Positions 42,880-53,945 of a stretch of 64,000 nt of DNA are shown in pieces. The notes beneath the pieces are model-generated. The model did no database searches, was not told where the DNA came from, and saw only the letters and a list, made by a program, of their open reading frames with translations. The stretch is from assembly GCA_024704765.1 (NCBI GenBank), contig JAKMXF010000033.1, positions 868,001-932,000 of the forward strand. Reading direction: 5' to 3'. The position numbers and the translations under genes are program-made. The first letter of the stretch is position 1. Each line of letters opens with the position of its first letter. Source of the DNA: Oopsacas minuta (lineage: Eukaryota; Porifera; Hexactinellida; Lyssacinosida; Leucopsacidae).

Positions 42880-44505
42880 TTACTCTAAATGATATCGTTG
42901 ATAGAACTCTACAAATGGGCGACACTCAACAAAATGTGACATTACATACTGCACGCTTACGGCATCAAGTGTATCAGGCTCCCAGTCAAGTCTGGTATTA
43001 ATCTTATCTACCAACACACCCTTAACACCTACAAACACATCTCTGTTATTAAAATGGTTCACACAGAGATTACTCTCCATTCTTAGACATTCTTGTAAGG
43101 TCAGTTTAGCACCTAAGCTCAGGGCTCTGTGTGTTACCTTTAAGGCGGTAGGAGACATCTTGAGTAGTCTAGATTTAGTGTTCTTACTCCAGTCATCATC
43201 AAACTCACCCAGTTTATGTATCATATCTTCAATAGTAGGAGAGCTGAACACATAATCTATTTTAACCATATGACTATTAAAGCTTAGAGATTGTTTGTCA
43301 GATAAACATAATTGATGAACTACACTTTCCACTTCTTCACTGCTACCAATTGAACTAAGCTTATCTTCTAACAACTCAATATTCTTATTGGGAATAAAAT
43401 GAGTAGCTAAACCAGCAGCTAGCACATCTCTGCCTTTGAGTCTAGCTCCTGTAAGGCCTAGATACATGCCTAGATATCCAGGAAGTCTAGGAAGATAGAA
43501 AGTAGCTCCTACGTCAGGGAAGAACCCGATAGCTGTCTCAGGAAGAGAACACACTGTGGTATCAGATGTAATGCGGTATTCAGATTGATACGCTATGCCT
43601 ATCCCACCTCCCATTGTTATACCGGACCAGAAAGAGATACAGGAGGTACGTAGTAGAGATAAGAGATGAACTAAATGAATTTGTTTGGATGAATTGACTC
43701 AAATATAGTAAAGTGAAACTTGCATAAACTAACACTTCTATAATCCGGCTGAGTTTATGATCTGAAATAGCTTCCGACAACACAAATTCATCTACATAAT
43801 CCGACAATTACTAACAGCAAATTTTCAGTCCCAACGAGTGTCGGTTTATGCAGATTCCACTATATGAATAAGCACGTCACTCAATGAAATGAGAGTGAAG
43901 ATTATTAACTAATCATTTTCTTTGTCAAAGTCTTGCTATAAATGTCCACAAAATGGTTAATTCCTTTATATCAGCGGTTCCCGACTTTTTCACCCATGGA
44001 CTCCCAATACCAAATTTACACATTTTTTGGACCCCTATCATAGATAATGCAATAAGACATTTCGAGATCCTATGGACTACCAATGCAATGGGTTCATGTA
44101 GACTTAACACAAACGTACAAATCTACGTAATCATTAACTAATGTTACCTAAAGCATACTCCTTTGATATGTGCAATAAAGGCATGTTAGTTTCTAATATT
44201 CCTTCTTCTAATAATGCCTTCATATCCCCTCCTGCACAAAACACATCTCTCTCTCTACCTCTAATTAGTATACACTTTATGGTAGGGTCTCTCTCCCATT
44301 CAATTAATTGAGGAATTATAATGTCAAACATTTCTATATTTAGTGCATTCATTAGCTTAGGTCTGTATATGCTTAATATCCCACAAGATCCGATCTGTAC
44401 TCTTGAAACAACTGGGATAGTATTGTTTGTATTGTGGGGCTCTGATGTCATTAGTCTGATGTATGGGGTTAAAGATGAGACGCATCGTCTTAAACGAATT
44501 AACAT
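42880..44505 (-). CDS. HIBCH: 3-hydroxyisobutyryl-CoA hydrolase, two exons
   Basis: Hydrolyses 3-hydroxyisobutyryl-CoA in valine catabolism in mitochondria. Exon 1 is 44148-44505 and ends EYAL plus one base before GTAACA. Exon 2 is 42880-43670 after a TTCATTTAG acceptor. Joined in phase 1 they give 382 residues, close to human HIBCH (386), and the spacing from EYAL to GITMGGG is exactly that of the family. Crotonase-fold features are FCAGGDMKAL in exon 1, and GITMGGGIGIAYQSEYR, PETAIGFFPDVGATFYLPRL and LTGARLKGRDV in exon 2. The oxyanion-hole glycines and the catalytic glutamate region (PETAIG) and Asp (FPDVG) are present. The N-terminus is basic and serine-rich, fitting a mitochondrial leader. 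The intron carries a CAGT-type MITE (43711-43861) and an hAT remnant. Confidence 0.95.
43711..43861. mobile_element. CAGT-type MITE in the HIBCH intron
   Basis: Left AAGTGAAACTTGCATAAACT and reverse-read right AGTGGAATCTGCATAAACCG are imperfect inverted repeats near TA dinucleotides. The right end matches the CAGTGGAATCT ends seen at 36203 and 46465. Confidence 0.65.
43968..44090. mobile_element. hAT-type MITE remnant
   Basis: CAGCGGTTCCCGACTTTTTC with later GGACCCCTATCATAGA has the CAGNGGTTCNCAACC-like start and GGACCCC interior seen in the intact copies at 47802 and 56981. The right end has decayed. Confidence 0.45.
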
Positions 44506-45523
44506 TATTCCTAGCCAAATATTAAGTGTTGATATACTGATTTATGAGTAAATCATAGCATTTATTCTTATACGAAAGTATATATTACTTAATTTAACAT
44601 CGAGGATCCAACCCTCAAGGGAATGAAAATTCAGTTAATTAATTCAATTCCGAGACAAACTCACTTACATACAACCTTCAAGATCGTTATACACTTATAC
44701 TCAATTGAAATTAAAATCAACAGCAAAAAATAACAATTCATGGCAAAAACTGCTTAAAGTTTAATTCACAACATGGTTACATGATTATTCAATTGGAATT
44801 TTAAGAATTTTTGAAATTGGAACTATAGATGAATTATTTCCATCGAAATTAACCTGTGTTTGAGCCTAAGATCTGATAGGGCAGAATTTCTCAATTGGTA
44901 AACCCTCACTCAAATCTGATAGGTCAATTCATTTGACACCTAGCTCAGAGAGTTTATGAGATATCGCTAAAGAAATAGAAAATCAAGCTAGATTAATCAC
45001 AATCTATACACATGCCAATTTCAAGTTTGTAGCTCTTACCAATTCTTCAATCAACTTGAATAAAAACCATAAAAAAACCCGTCGAGATTTAATATATACG
45101 ATAAGATAGCTACACAAATAACAATATTCAACCATATTGACTGATGATAATGGCACTCGACATCGAGACAAGCAAAATAACCTGAAAGAAAATAATTTTA
45201 AAATTGCACTAAATAATATGATTAAGAAAGCAAAATGCAATAAGGTTATTATATTTAAATAGAATTATGCAGAAATAAGCGAGTGCAATGGGGCAAAAAA
45301 CCACGATTTCGTCTGTATATTCATTATATCTATGATCTATGAGGTTTAGCATGTATAATTATCAAGACCTTGATAAATACATTCAAGAGTTATTAGAACT
45401 ATTTCATGACATCCTTAAGTTTCATAGGAAACATAAACTAATTTCTTATTACAACTAAGAGGTAAACTAAATGTCTAGTAATACTACGCTAATGGAAATA
45501 AGTAACCTATCAAACTATTCAGT
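44506..45523. other. intergenic, no gene
   Basis: AT-rich. A fragment of a CAGT-family MITE interior (AACCCTCAAGGGAATGAAAA) is near 44612. Confidence 0.5.
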
Positions 45524-46018
45524 CTATAATTGTCCACAATCAGCGATCAACACAGGTTTAGAAGTTTTTCCAGACTCACTTCCAACTTTCTCCATCTTCT
45601 TTAAGACTTCAAGCCCATCGATAACGTTCCCAAAGACAACATGTTTTCCATTCAACCAGCTAGTCTTATCGAGGGTTAGGAAGAACTGAGATCCGTTTGT
45701 GTTGACACCTGAGTTAGCCATGCTTAAGTCTCCAGCACCTAAATGTTTGAGAGTGAAGTTTTCATCCTTGAACTTCTCACCATAAATACTTTTCCCACCA
45801 GTTCCATCTCCATTAGTAAAATCACCTCCCTGACACATGAAATTGGGTATGATACGATGGAACTTTGATCCTTTGTAGCCAAATCCTTTCTCTCCTGTGC
45901 ATAGAGCACGAAAATTCTCAGCTGTTTTTGGTACTACATCATCTCGTAATAGTATGGTGATCCTTTCAGCTTTTAGGCCACCAATTGCTATGTCCATGAA
46001 GCATTTTATACTGCCCAT
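45524..46018 (-). CDS. PPIA: cyclophilin A-type peptidyl-prolyl isomerase
   Basis: An intronless 164-residue single-domain cyclophilin, the length and numbering of human PPIA. It catalyses cis-trans isomerisation at proline and binds cyclosporin. Active-site residues R55, F60, Q63 ([15 protein letters not shown]), W121 and H126 ([11 protein letters not shown]) are all in place. There is no signal peptide or extension, so it is cytosolic or nuclear. The GFGYKGS loop lies at 45-51. The absence of introns fits a compact genome or an old retrocopy. The intact frame and conserved residues argue for a working gene. Confidence 0.97.
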   Translation of the reverse strand: MGSIKCFMDIAIGGLKAERITILLRDDVVPKTAENFRALCTGEKGFGYKGSKFHRIIPNFMCQGGDFTNGDGTGGKSIYGEKFKDENFTLKHLGAGDLSMANSGVNTNGSQFFLTLDKTSWLNGKHVVFGNVIDGLEVLKKMEKVGSESGKTSKPVLIADCGQL

Positions 46019-46058
46019 TACAACGCTAACAATATTGAAAATCTATAAATACATAGGA

Positions 46059-46411
46059 GGCGCTGCATAAAGTCAAACTATGGTGTTGGCATTAGGTCGA
46101 ATTTATAATGTATGCATTAGGTCGAATTTTGATGTTGTCGATAGATCGATATAGGAAAAATGGGTTTATAGAAACGAGGGCGTAATAGGACTTTTTATTG
46201 TATTAATTATAAACCGATACCATTGGGTGGGAAAGTTTGCAATATGGCGGGTCGTTGGGTTTTGGTTTTAAAACGTTTGTGCAGTTTTTTAGAAATTTAA
46301 GGAAGCATTCAGTGTTTATAAAATAAGAAATGGCCTTAAAAAAGAGATATTTATAGCTAAAATAATTTTGATCTAACGACAACATCAAAATTCGACCTAA
46401 TGCATGCGCCC
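46059..46411. mobile_element. foldback MITE with perfect 27-bp inner repeats
   Basis: Positions 46114-46140 (GCATTAGGTCGAATTTTGAT...) and 46377-46403 are perfect reverse complements over 27 bp. A second direct copy of GCATTAGGTCGAATTT lies just outside on the left at 46089. GGCGC/GCGCC motifs near 46062 and 46407 may be the termini. Confidence 0.7.
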
Positions 46412-46439
46412 CAATACATATTATTAATTAAGACAGGTA

Positions 46440-46747
46440 TCGGATTACGGAGATTCCACTGTAATATGAAATATCGATTTGGATTTGAATTGGCGAATGT
46501 ATATGTATAACGGTTTGTGGTTACTAAGAAATGTATAATAATTGAAGTATACAACCTTGGGTGCCTCGGTTAAGGGAGATACCAAGTGCCTGGATCTTCG
46601 GGATCTCAGAGTTTCAACTTTATAATTGATAGATATGAAAGTATAAACATTTAGAAGTAATATTGAAGTGTACGTAATTGATATATCCACTATATTCATC
46701 TATGACTATTATCAAGTGATTAGTGCATGTATCTGCTTGTATATCGT
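46440..46747. other. intergenic with CAGT-type MITE end
   Basis: TTACGGAGATTCCACTG followed by TA near 46447-46465 is a right end of the CAGTGGAATCTC type. No partner end is clear. No gene. Confidence 0.5.
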
Positions 46748-47464
46748 CTAAACAGGTACAATGCTAGTCTTTCCTTCCTCTGTGAATAGTTGTAAAAGTG
46801 ATCCGTTCCCTGGCTTCTCAGCTCCATCCAATATCTTCTCCAAATACTCAGCTATGAATAACAGAGGTGTCCATGTTGAAGTATCCGCACCAGACATAGC
46901 TTTACGGTTACCAGGAGTATCAAGCGTAACAGGTAGGATAGCAAATACCAGAGCTTTATCAGGCAGTCCTGTGTCTCCGCTAGAGAGACTGGCAACTAGC
47001 TGATGCACTGCAGCTTTAGCCAGACCGTATCCCATCATAAACGCAGTACCTTTGGTTGCAGGTTGTGCACCTGTTAGCTGCACTACTCCTCCCACTTTCA
47101 GGAACTTAGAAGCTATTCTAGCAGCTATCACACTAGACCACACGCTCTGCTTCACCATTAGATCCGCATTCTTCACCATATCGTGTGATGCAGCATTTCC
47201 TCCTGCCCAACCACCTGCTACACAGAATATTGCCTCTAACTTAGAGTCTCCGCATGCATCAGCAACTCCTTTCAAAGCTTCAGTCTCTTGCTCTACCCAG
47301 CTATCTGTTTGTTTCAAAGTTATGTTCTTATCTGCTTCTGTATTCTCAAACAAGTCAACTGATATCACAGAGAATTGTTTAGATTTGAAGTAGGTAACAA
47401 GACAAGAGCCTAGTGCTCCTTTACCACCATATATCAAGATGAGTTTGTTATCAGCTGTAGCCAT
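46748..47464 (-). CDS. QDPR: dihydropteridine reductase
   Basis: Recycles quinonoid dihydrobiopterin to tetrahydrobiopterin with NADH, the cofactor of aromatic amino-acid hydroxylases. The start chosen is MATADNKLILIYGG at 47464, giving 238 residues like the family; an upstream in-frame ATG at 47521 would add 19 hydrophobic residues with no counterpart. SDR-fold evidence is the dinucleotide-binding YGGKGALG, the VAGGWAGGNA block specific to QDPR, and the catalytic Tyr-Lys pair in YGLAKAAVHQL. The LPVTLDTPGNRKAM segment is also typical. Intronless. It lies in a run of minus-strand housekeeping genes with 0.5-0.7 kb gaps. Confidence 0.96.
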   Translation of the reverse strand: MATADNKLILIYGGKGALGSCLVTYFKSKQFSVISVDLFENTEADKNITLKQTDSWVEQETEALKGVADACGDSKLEAIFCVAGGWAGGNAASHDMVKNADLMVKQSVWSSVIAARIASKFLKVGGVVQLTGAQPATKGTAFMMGYGLAKAAVHQLVASLSSGDTGLPDKALVFAILPVTLDTPGNRKAMSGADTSTWTPLLFIAEYLEKILDGAEKPGNGSLLQLFTEEGKTSIVPV

Positions 47465-47521
47465 ACTTAAGTAATACAATACAGTCAAATAGTATATCAC
47501 GCCACCAAAGGCACTGACCAA

Positions 47522-48008
47522 AAGTGGCTGTTATGTACAGGTGGTCACTATAAAGAGGTCGATTTCTATTGAAATAATCCCACGGGACTTTAGTTGGCGG
47601 TAATGTGCAGGCATAGCTTATTACAGGTGACCGTTATACATGTCCATTGTAATAATAATAAATAAAAATTATAACTTTACAAGAATTGAGATCCAAAGCA
47701 GTTCAAGATTTTCCAAAATGTAAAGAATTCTTAAGACCGTTAATTTCGTGTATATACGTACGTTGGACAACGAACTGTTCCAATTAGTGAGGGTCTAATG
47801 TAGTGTTCCCAACCTTTTTGTTCCATGGCCCCCTATTCTATATTTTCTCTGGACCCATAGGGGGGCCGTGGATCCCAGCCTGGAACACTAGAATATATAT
47901 AATATAGATAGCAATGTATATGCACGGATATATAAAAGGTCAGTACAATAATTAAAAGAAGTGATATAATACTTGTTATATATATCAATGTACATACGTA
48001 AATAAATA
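47522..48008. mobile_element. intergenic with hAT-type MITE at 47802-47889
   Basis: AGTGTTCCCAACCTTTTTG at 47802 and GCCTGGAACACT ending at 47889 are inverted ends enclosing GGCCCCC/GGGGGGCC, the plan of the hAT MITE at 56981. The 8-bp target duplication is not preserved. Confidence 0.6.
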
Positions 48009-48515
48009 TCAAAAGTCTACTTCATCTCCAGAATCCCAACCACTTTCCAATTTAACTCCCTTCTCAAAATCCATATCTATGTCATATTCGTAATCTTTAT
48101 CGTTCTGACTTATCTTATTTTTCTCAAACAATATGTTCATCTTTTCTTTTTGTCTCTTCAAATCTAAATCATCAAGTAAATTTAAATCAAAATCAGGTGT
48201 ATCTTCTACAATATATGTAGGAGTAGGAGTAGATGTTCTAGGAACTTCTGGTAGTCTTCTAGGTTTGTCATCTGCTAGTTCTCGTATAACCTTACCCACC
48301 AATCTTTGTATCTGAATACGAGATATTCTACTCAAGTAAATAGAATGTCTAGGATTGTCGTAAAGATTCTCAACTACTTCTTCTGCATCAGAGCTGTAAG
48401 TGAGTTTTTTAAGAGGGATAGATCTCCTCTTTATCTTCTCCATTTTGTGGTCTTCATATATAAGCACCAGTGTAGGAGGGGTGTACTTTATTCCACATTT
48501 CTTTGGTGAGTACAT
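48009..48515 (-). CDS. CEP19: centrosomal protein CEP19
   Basis: An intronless 168-residue homologue of CEP19, which sits at the mother centriole and ciliary base and recruits RABL2 and IFT-B to start ciliogenesis. The N-terminal AKKCGI-like signature appears as SPKKCGIKYTPPTLVLIYE, followed by NPRHSIYL at 54-61. Later come DLNLLDDLDLKRQKEKM and FEKNKI...DYEYDIDMDF, and the C-terminal SGWDSGD that ends the family. Length equals human CEP19 (about 163-167). Its presence implies a ciliated organism. Confidence 0.93.
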   Translation of the reverse strand: MYSPKKCGIKYTPPTLVLIYEDHKMEKIKRRSIPLKKLTYSSDAEEVVENLYDNPRHSIYLSRISRIQIQRLVGKVIRELADDKPRRLPEVPRTSTPTPTYIVEDTPDFDLNLLDDLDLKRQKEKMNILFEKNKISQNDKDYEYDIDMDFEKGVKLESGWDSGDEVDF

Positions 48516-48900
48516 TCCTCAATTGAATATTTAGTGAGAGGAAATACTAGTTTTACTGGTACCAGGAAAATCAATTATTAACGCCATCAAATAGCGTATA
48601 TTTTGATCAATTGGACCGTTTGTGGTACACTGTACTAAGATTCAGAGGTAGACCAATAAATTTCAGGACAATTTCGGTGTCTAAATATAGAGTGAAGTAA
48701 ACAGCAAATATAGCGCAATAGTAATTATAGTAGTCCGTATAAAAATGAGATATAGAGATCGTAAATATAAATAATGTGAGGCAATGATTCATTTGTAAAA
48801 TGCTAACGACAACCAATATCTGCATCTATGTCAGCATGCATCTATACAGAATATGATATATAATTAAGTAAAACTTAAGAAATAGACTAATTTATGGAAG
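48516..48900. other. no gene recognised
   Basis: Short intergenic gap between CEP19 and DHRS7. Nothing supported. Confidence 0.6.
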
Positions 48901-49890
48901 TTAAACATGTCCTACTTCCTTAAACGATTTAATTCTCTTGTTAGACATCTTCCTTATTAAAGGGTCCATTAATGCGAGTATGAATCCACTCCCGTAGTGG
49001 TAGAAATAAGTGAGACATAGAATTGGTTGATTGCTCATCCACACTTCATGCATATTGTTACCCATCGCAGTAACTGTAATGCTAGCACAATCTTTACTAC
49101 TCATCCTATTCTGTGCGAGACTGCCTGTAGGAGAAACTCTTTTATCCATGGTACTCTTATCCCTGAATACTTCTTTAGGTGCATCCGTTTGAATCTGTCC
49201 AGGATGAATAATCGTAACTTTAATGTTGTGAGCTGTTGCCTCGTATCTGAGAGTAGTAAAGTAACTCTGGAGTGCAGCTTTAGAAGCTCCGTATGCCGCC
49301 ATTATAGTAGCCGGTATTCTTGCGGAGAGAGAACCTATTACACAAATATGTCCTCTGTTATTCTTAATGAAGTGAGGGAGGATAGCTCGAGTTAAGCTCA
49401 TAGGAGCAATCGTATTTAGCTGAAATAGCTGCTCAACAACTTCAATGTCCATTTCTGAGATCAGACTTCTCTGAGACCTTCCAGCACACAGAACCACTCC
49501 ATCAATCCGATCAACTTGTTCCAGCAGCCGTCTAACTACTTCAGTGTGTTCTGATAGGTCACTCATGTCAAATGGTACTATTACTGGTTTGTTAGGTACA
49601 TTGCTTACTGTTTTATAATTTTCACAAGCTTTAGCTACATTGACCAGTTTATCATAGGTTCTAGCTGATAATATCAATTCACACTTAGCTGCAGCTAATT
49701 GATATACTATATCCTCTCCTATCCCTTGAGAACAACCTATTACCCATATTCTCTGGCCAGCTAAGTTGCCTGATCCTCTCCCTACAAGAGAGTACAACCA
49801 GGAGTACAGGTCTTGTCTCCAACTTGAGAAACCGATAATCGCAAGGAAGGATACCACGGGAACAATTATGTAAATGAAAATGTATAACAT
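48901..49890 (-). CDS. DHRS7: short-chain dehydrogenase/reductase, DHRS7 type
   Basis: An intronless 329-residue membrane-anchored SDR. An N-terminal hydrophobic helix (about residues 2-20) anchors it, probably in the ER. The NADP(H)-binding motif GCSQGIG lies at 52-58. The usual NNAG is LCAGRSQRSL at 134-143. The catalytic serine S187 and Tyr-Lys pair Y200/K204 (YGASK) are present. The C-terminal segment MHEVWMSNQP...KRIKSFKE matches DHRS7, which reduces steroid, retinoid and other carbonyl substrates. The true substrate here is unknown. Length is close to human DHRS7 (339). Confidence 0.92.
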   Translation of the reverse strand: MLYIFIYIIVPVVSFLAIIGFSSWRQDLYSWLYSLVGRGSGNLAGQRIWVIGCSQGIGEDIVYQLAAAKCELILSARTYDKLVNVAKACENYKTVSNVPNKPVIVPFDMSDLSEHTEVVRRLLEQVDRIDGVVLCAGRSQRSLISEMDIEVVEQLFQLNTIAPMSLTRAILPHFIKNNRGHICVIGSLSARIPATIMAAYGASKAALQSYFTTLRYEATAHNIKVTIIHPGQIQTDAPKEVFRDKSTMDKRVSPTGSLAQNRMSSKDCASITVTAMGNNMHEVWMSNQPILCLTYFYHYGSGFILALMDPLIRKMSNKRIKSFKEVGHV

Positions 49891-49954
49891 TACTTTCTAG
49901 TGTTGAATTAGGATAATAGATTTGTAAAAAATGTCAACCGGCAGTGTAATAATT

Positions 49955-50316
49955 ACAATGAATGCCGGTTATAAGAATATCGTCGGGAACTGGAGATAAT
50001 GTTCTTATAACCGGTTTGTGGTATATTGTAGATGCCGATTATGAGACCCTTCATTTAAACACAGTTGGATGAAGAAACCATATTAAAGAAAGTATTCTCA
50101 TATCTACCATAAATGATGTCTATTCTACAAACATACTGGTAATGAGAATCAATTTTAGTACATCATTAAGAGTGTTCTTATAACTGGCATAATGTATATA
50201 GAGGTATATAGTAACCGTTATCTAGTATGATGTTCTTATAACCGGTAAAAATTCCATGGAGTAGAATACAAGTGAATCCGTAAGTCAAATTGTGGTTCTA
50301 TATCCGGTATCTACTG
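49955..50316. repeat. dispersed CAGT-ended element with GTTCTTATAACCGG motifs
   Basis: The right end, read in reverse, is CAGTAGATACCGGATATAGAA next to TA, matching the left end of the element at 11668. GTTCTTATAACCGG and its complement recur several times inside, in both directions. The left terminus is uncertain. Confidence 0.6.
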
Positions 50317-50872
50317 TATTATTAGTACAGGCAACTCCGCTTAATTCGGACAAATCTCCATTCAATTTAACTTAATGCTATATACTTTCTTTTGCGGTTA
50401 CCTATATCTGATAGAATAATATAAATGAATACAATATTTTTGAAAATACTCTCCATTACAATCTATGCACTTTCTCATTCGTGTAAACCACTTTTCCACT
50501 CTTGTTGGATATCGCTTTGCGAAAAGTTCCCCTTCAGCTCCTCATTAGTTAAAATCTCCTTCCACGTAATTGATCTTCGATCGTAGGTAACTACCTAATC
50601 GATCGTACACAGGAAAATCGGAGCATGTGGTGGGAATGGGACATTACTTCCGCAAATAAAATATAGGTGTCGCACTTGCGCCACCTGTTTACGCCACTGG
50701 CGTAATATATGAGTTACGACACATAAGTATAAGAGTGATAAAAAAACGGATTAGCATAAATTCGTGTACAGATAAATCTCTCTTAGCTGAACGAAAATCA
50801 TATACAACATCTAAAATTTACAATTAGCAAAATACATACAAATAAAAATGATTGATAGAAATAGAAATGACT
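50317..50872. other. intergenic, no gene
   Basis: AT-rich. GGTGTCGCACTTGCGCCACC near 50666-50690 resembles a GTGGCGCAAGTACAGTGGCG stretch at about 53544-53564, suggesting a shared short repeat. Confidence 0.45.
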
Positions 50873-52195
50873 TCATTGGCCTGTAGTCTTCTCCTCACAA
50901 GCATAATCTATACTATCTCCATTATAAGTATAACCAAACAGTAAGTAATCGTCATAGAAGATTTTGTACAATTTCTTACGGAGGATCTGTGGAATATCGC
51001 GGAAATTATCATTACATTTCTCGCGTGTGGCTCTTCTAGGATAGTCTTGGAAATAAATAGGTTCATTTGATTGTTTGTTTTTCTGGAGATAATCAACCAA
51101 GAGTTGTGACTCTTCAATAACCAAATCATGATCTATAATGATGTCAAAATCTACAGCACAAGGATTACATATTGGAGTGGCTGGCCTCCAATGATGATCC
51201 AATGCATCCAAGTTACCCCTGTCAAGAAAGCTAGTCACATATATGATTAACTCTAAAAAGGTAATGTGATAATGACCTGGAGGTAATTTGATTCTCTTTG
51301 CCTGTTTAGCAATTTCTTCTTTTGTGTTCTTGAACTTTTCTGTATATTTGAAATATTGGGAATTATTACCATTCAAATAGATTAAAGAAATAATTTGCTT
51401 TGCGTGTATAGCCGCGAATTCATCATTACTTGGAATCCTAAATTTGCTATAATAGGCTGAGACAAGCCGTTCAAATGGATGTCTATAAATAAAGAACTTA
51501 GTGTATGTCTGCATGCGACGTGCTGTATCTAAGGTCTGATCTAAATACGTAGCTAAACACAATCTTTCCTTTACTTGATCGGGAAATGGTGGCTTTTCAC
51601 CTATCATCAATCCAAATTTTTTTGTCCATGTAAAGGATGATGCTTTTGGTACCAAACAATTCACAACTTCATAATCGTCATTGAATCTAAACCGATATGT
51701 ATCTTCCCCGAGAATGACAGTATAATTAGTTTCAGCAGATAATTTTTTACAGTTTTCTTTAATAGAATATTTACGATCCAAAAACTTAGGATACACTTGT
51801 GTCAAAGGGTGTGCACCTTTACCCTTCATAGTCTTAACGTATTGATCTGTAAGGAATATTTGTCTGCGGTTGACATCAGGTTGTATCAATATTTCGTTAT
51901 TCCAAGATTTTGTGTAATCTATCCAAGATGATGAACTGATGGAAGAAACGGCATAAGCTCCTTCTTCTTTGACTGATGAAGGAATTGAAATATCGATATT
52001 TATGGGATTAGAGAGGGAGCGTATAGATGCATATTTATTAATTAATAAACAGAGGATTAGGAGAGATACGAGTGTCATCACAATATTTCTCCGTTTAGCG
52101 CGTCTTATGAACATCTGTGTTTCTAGTTTATAAAGTAGAATTGTAACACAATAGAACCTAGTTAATGATTGTAATAAACTACTACTTGGATGCAT
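50873..52195 (-). CDS. carbohydrate sulfotransferase (HNK-1/chondroitin family)
   Basis: A Golgi type II membrane enzyme of the CHST8-14 group, which transfers sulfate from PAPS to N-acetylgalactosamine, glucuronate or related sugars. M28 is the likely start, placing a basic patch (RRAKRRN) before a transmembrane segment at about 38-55. The 5'-phosphosulfate loop is VPKASSFTWTK at 182-192. The 3'-phosphate motif is YRHPFERLVSAYYSKF at 237-252. The family C-terminal signature HWRPATPICNPC lies at 335-346. The loop carries ASSF where most members have a V-G-C/A-S pattern, a modest departure. Intronless, 413 residues from M28. Exact substrate cannot be told. With the Gal3ST-like ORF at 1752 it hints at an active sulfated-glycan metabolism. 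Confidence 0.9.
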   Translation of the reverse strand: MHPSSSLLQSLTRFYCVTILLYKLETQMFIRRAKRRNIVMTLVSLLILCLLINKYASIRSLSNPINIDISIPSSVKEEGAYAVSSISSSSWIDYTKSWNNEILIQPDVNRRQIFLTDQYVKTMKGKGAHPLTQVYPKFLDRKYSIKENCKKLSAETNYTVILGEDTYRFRFNDDYEVVNCLVPKASSFTWTKKFGLMIGEKPPFPDQVKERLCLATYLDQTLDTARRMQTYTKFFIYRHPFERLVSAYYSKFRIPSNDEFAAIHAKQIISLIYLNGNNSQYFKYTEKFKNTKEEIAKQAKRIKLPPGHYHITFLELIIYVTSFLDRGNLDALDHHWRPATPICNPCAVDFDIIIDHDLVIEESQLLVDYLQKNKQSNEPIYFQDYPRRATREKCNDNFRDIPQILRKKLYKIFYDDYLLFGYTYNGDSIDYACEEKTTGQ

Positions 52196-52895
52196 TAAAT
52201 TCGTTATTTGATACGCAAATCAGAATGAAATAAGATAAGTAGTTTTCTAACCACCAACCTAAGAATAATGTCAATAAGCCCAGATTATGCCCGGGTATAT
52301 TCTGGGCTAGAATATACCTGAGTACGAAGCTGGCTAACCCAGATTATATCCCATTGGGTAAAATCTGTCCTAGCCCAGAATATACCCGTGTATATTCTGG
52401 CCCAGTTTAGATTTTAACCGGGTATATTCTTGTGAGGGTATAATCTGGTCTGTTACACCAGCAATTACTGTGTCGCAATGGTGCACTAAATAGTGATAAT
52501 CAGGGGTGTAATATAGGAGGAACGGGGGGAGAGGCGCTCCCTCACTTTAACTTGATTATTGTTATTTTATTATAACAAAGGTAGATTAAGTTTTCCGGAG
52601 TTACCCTTCTTTCGTACTCTAGTCAACTCGCTTAATGGGGTAACATCTGCGCCCGAAGAAGGACAACATTATTTGGAAGTATTTTTAGTTTATATTACTC
52701 GTAATGTAGATTACATGTTTCGTTGATAGGAAAAAAGCTTTGTTTTGCCAATTTTTGCGTAATATATTCTTTTATAAGCGCTCCCCAAATAGAAATTTGA
52801 GCACTACACCCTGGTGAACATGTCAGCATAGTTGTCAGTCTCACGGATCCAAAGTTTGATTCCTGTATTTGAACACTTAGTACATAGGTTTATTA
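52196..52895. repeat. intergenic with CCCAGAATATACCC inverted and tandem repeats
   Basis: Between about 52275 and 52465 the motif CCCAGA(A/T)TATACCC and its complement GGGTATATTCTGGG occur at least six times in both orientations, forming nested hairpins. No gene. Confidence 0.65.
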
Positions 52896-53117
52896 TTAAC
52901 TTCTCATTGGATTCATAACGAAATAAACACTACTGCGACATAATGTAGGTAGATATCCTATTAGCCACATGCCCACATCCATTTCATTAAAATTAGCTAC
53001 TAAATTCAACTGATCAGGACGAAATCTCACGGTTAGATTTTTACAATAGTTAACAACTATATACCAGCTAACCATCCATGTATCCTTTCTAGCATAACTA
53101 CTGTTTCCCACATTCAT
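52896..53117 (-). pseudogene. possible glycosyltransferase-like fragment
   Basis: A 73-codon frame containing TWMVSWYIVV, YCKNLTVRFR and NEMDVGMWLIGYLP. The order YC...E(M/D)DVG.(W/C)L recalls the end of beta-1,3-galactosyltransferase domains, but the likeness is weak and most of the domain is missing. It may be an unrelated exon or chance. Confidence 0.25.
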
Positions 53118-53945
53118 AATCCTAAATTAGTCATCATTTAGTGCAAATTATGCACAGAATTACTCCTGAGCCAAGGCATATACTATAATACAGATAGGAA
53201 AGTAGCAGAGCAACGAATTAAAAAAAGAGGCAATAAATCTCATAGAAGTTAAATCAACCCTCAAAGTTTGTGACTTATTTAGTGTGAATTAGTTAAAACT
53301 AGCTAAAATGTTCAAATGGCCATCGTTCATCCTCGTTTAGGCGCATTCAAATCATGACTTCAAATTTCACATAAATTCTCATCGAAAATTGAATTTTCAT
53401 TCATAAATAACACTGTTAAACGCTGATTTTTCTTCTGTGTTGAATAGAGTTAATGTTATGTTATCAACTATACTGGGGGCATTGATCCCCTGCCCCCATA
53501 GTACGCCCCTGTTAGAAACCCCTATATTCAGTGGCGTAGACAGGGTGGCGCAAGTACAGTGGCGCCACCTGTTTAAACGTTGCGCTGGGTAATGTCATAC
53601 CACCTGCCCAACCCCTGAGCCAGTAGTCTGCCAAGGCTGGCTATGCAACTGCCTATATTATATTTTCTTGAATAGACGTCCATATTGATAGTCAACCACA
53701 CATTCTGTGGCCACCTTCCATTTTACAAGAGACAGCGATCCAAATTTAATGTTTTATATATCAGTGGATAAATATAGAATATATTGGGCCTCTTGTCCAC
53801 CTAAAATTCTCATTCATATCCGTGCATTAGTAGGTATACCTCTAGGTGCTATGCTCCAAGTACGGACATATTATATTGCAAGCAGCCTATATTAAAGATT
53901 TTCAATTACGTACGACGAAGAGATTTAGCCCTAGGGCTCGTTCTT
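53118..53945. other. no gene recognised
   Basis: AT-rich sequence. A short GC-rich stretch near 53525-53640 contains palindromic GTGGCGCAAGTACAGTGGCG-like repeats. The small ORF at 53707 has no family features. Confidence 0.45.

Noticed and set aside
49027-49395. Plus-strand ORF opposite DHRS7
   Set aside because: Antisense shadow of the conserved SDR coding sequence.
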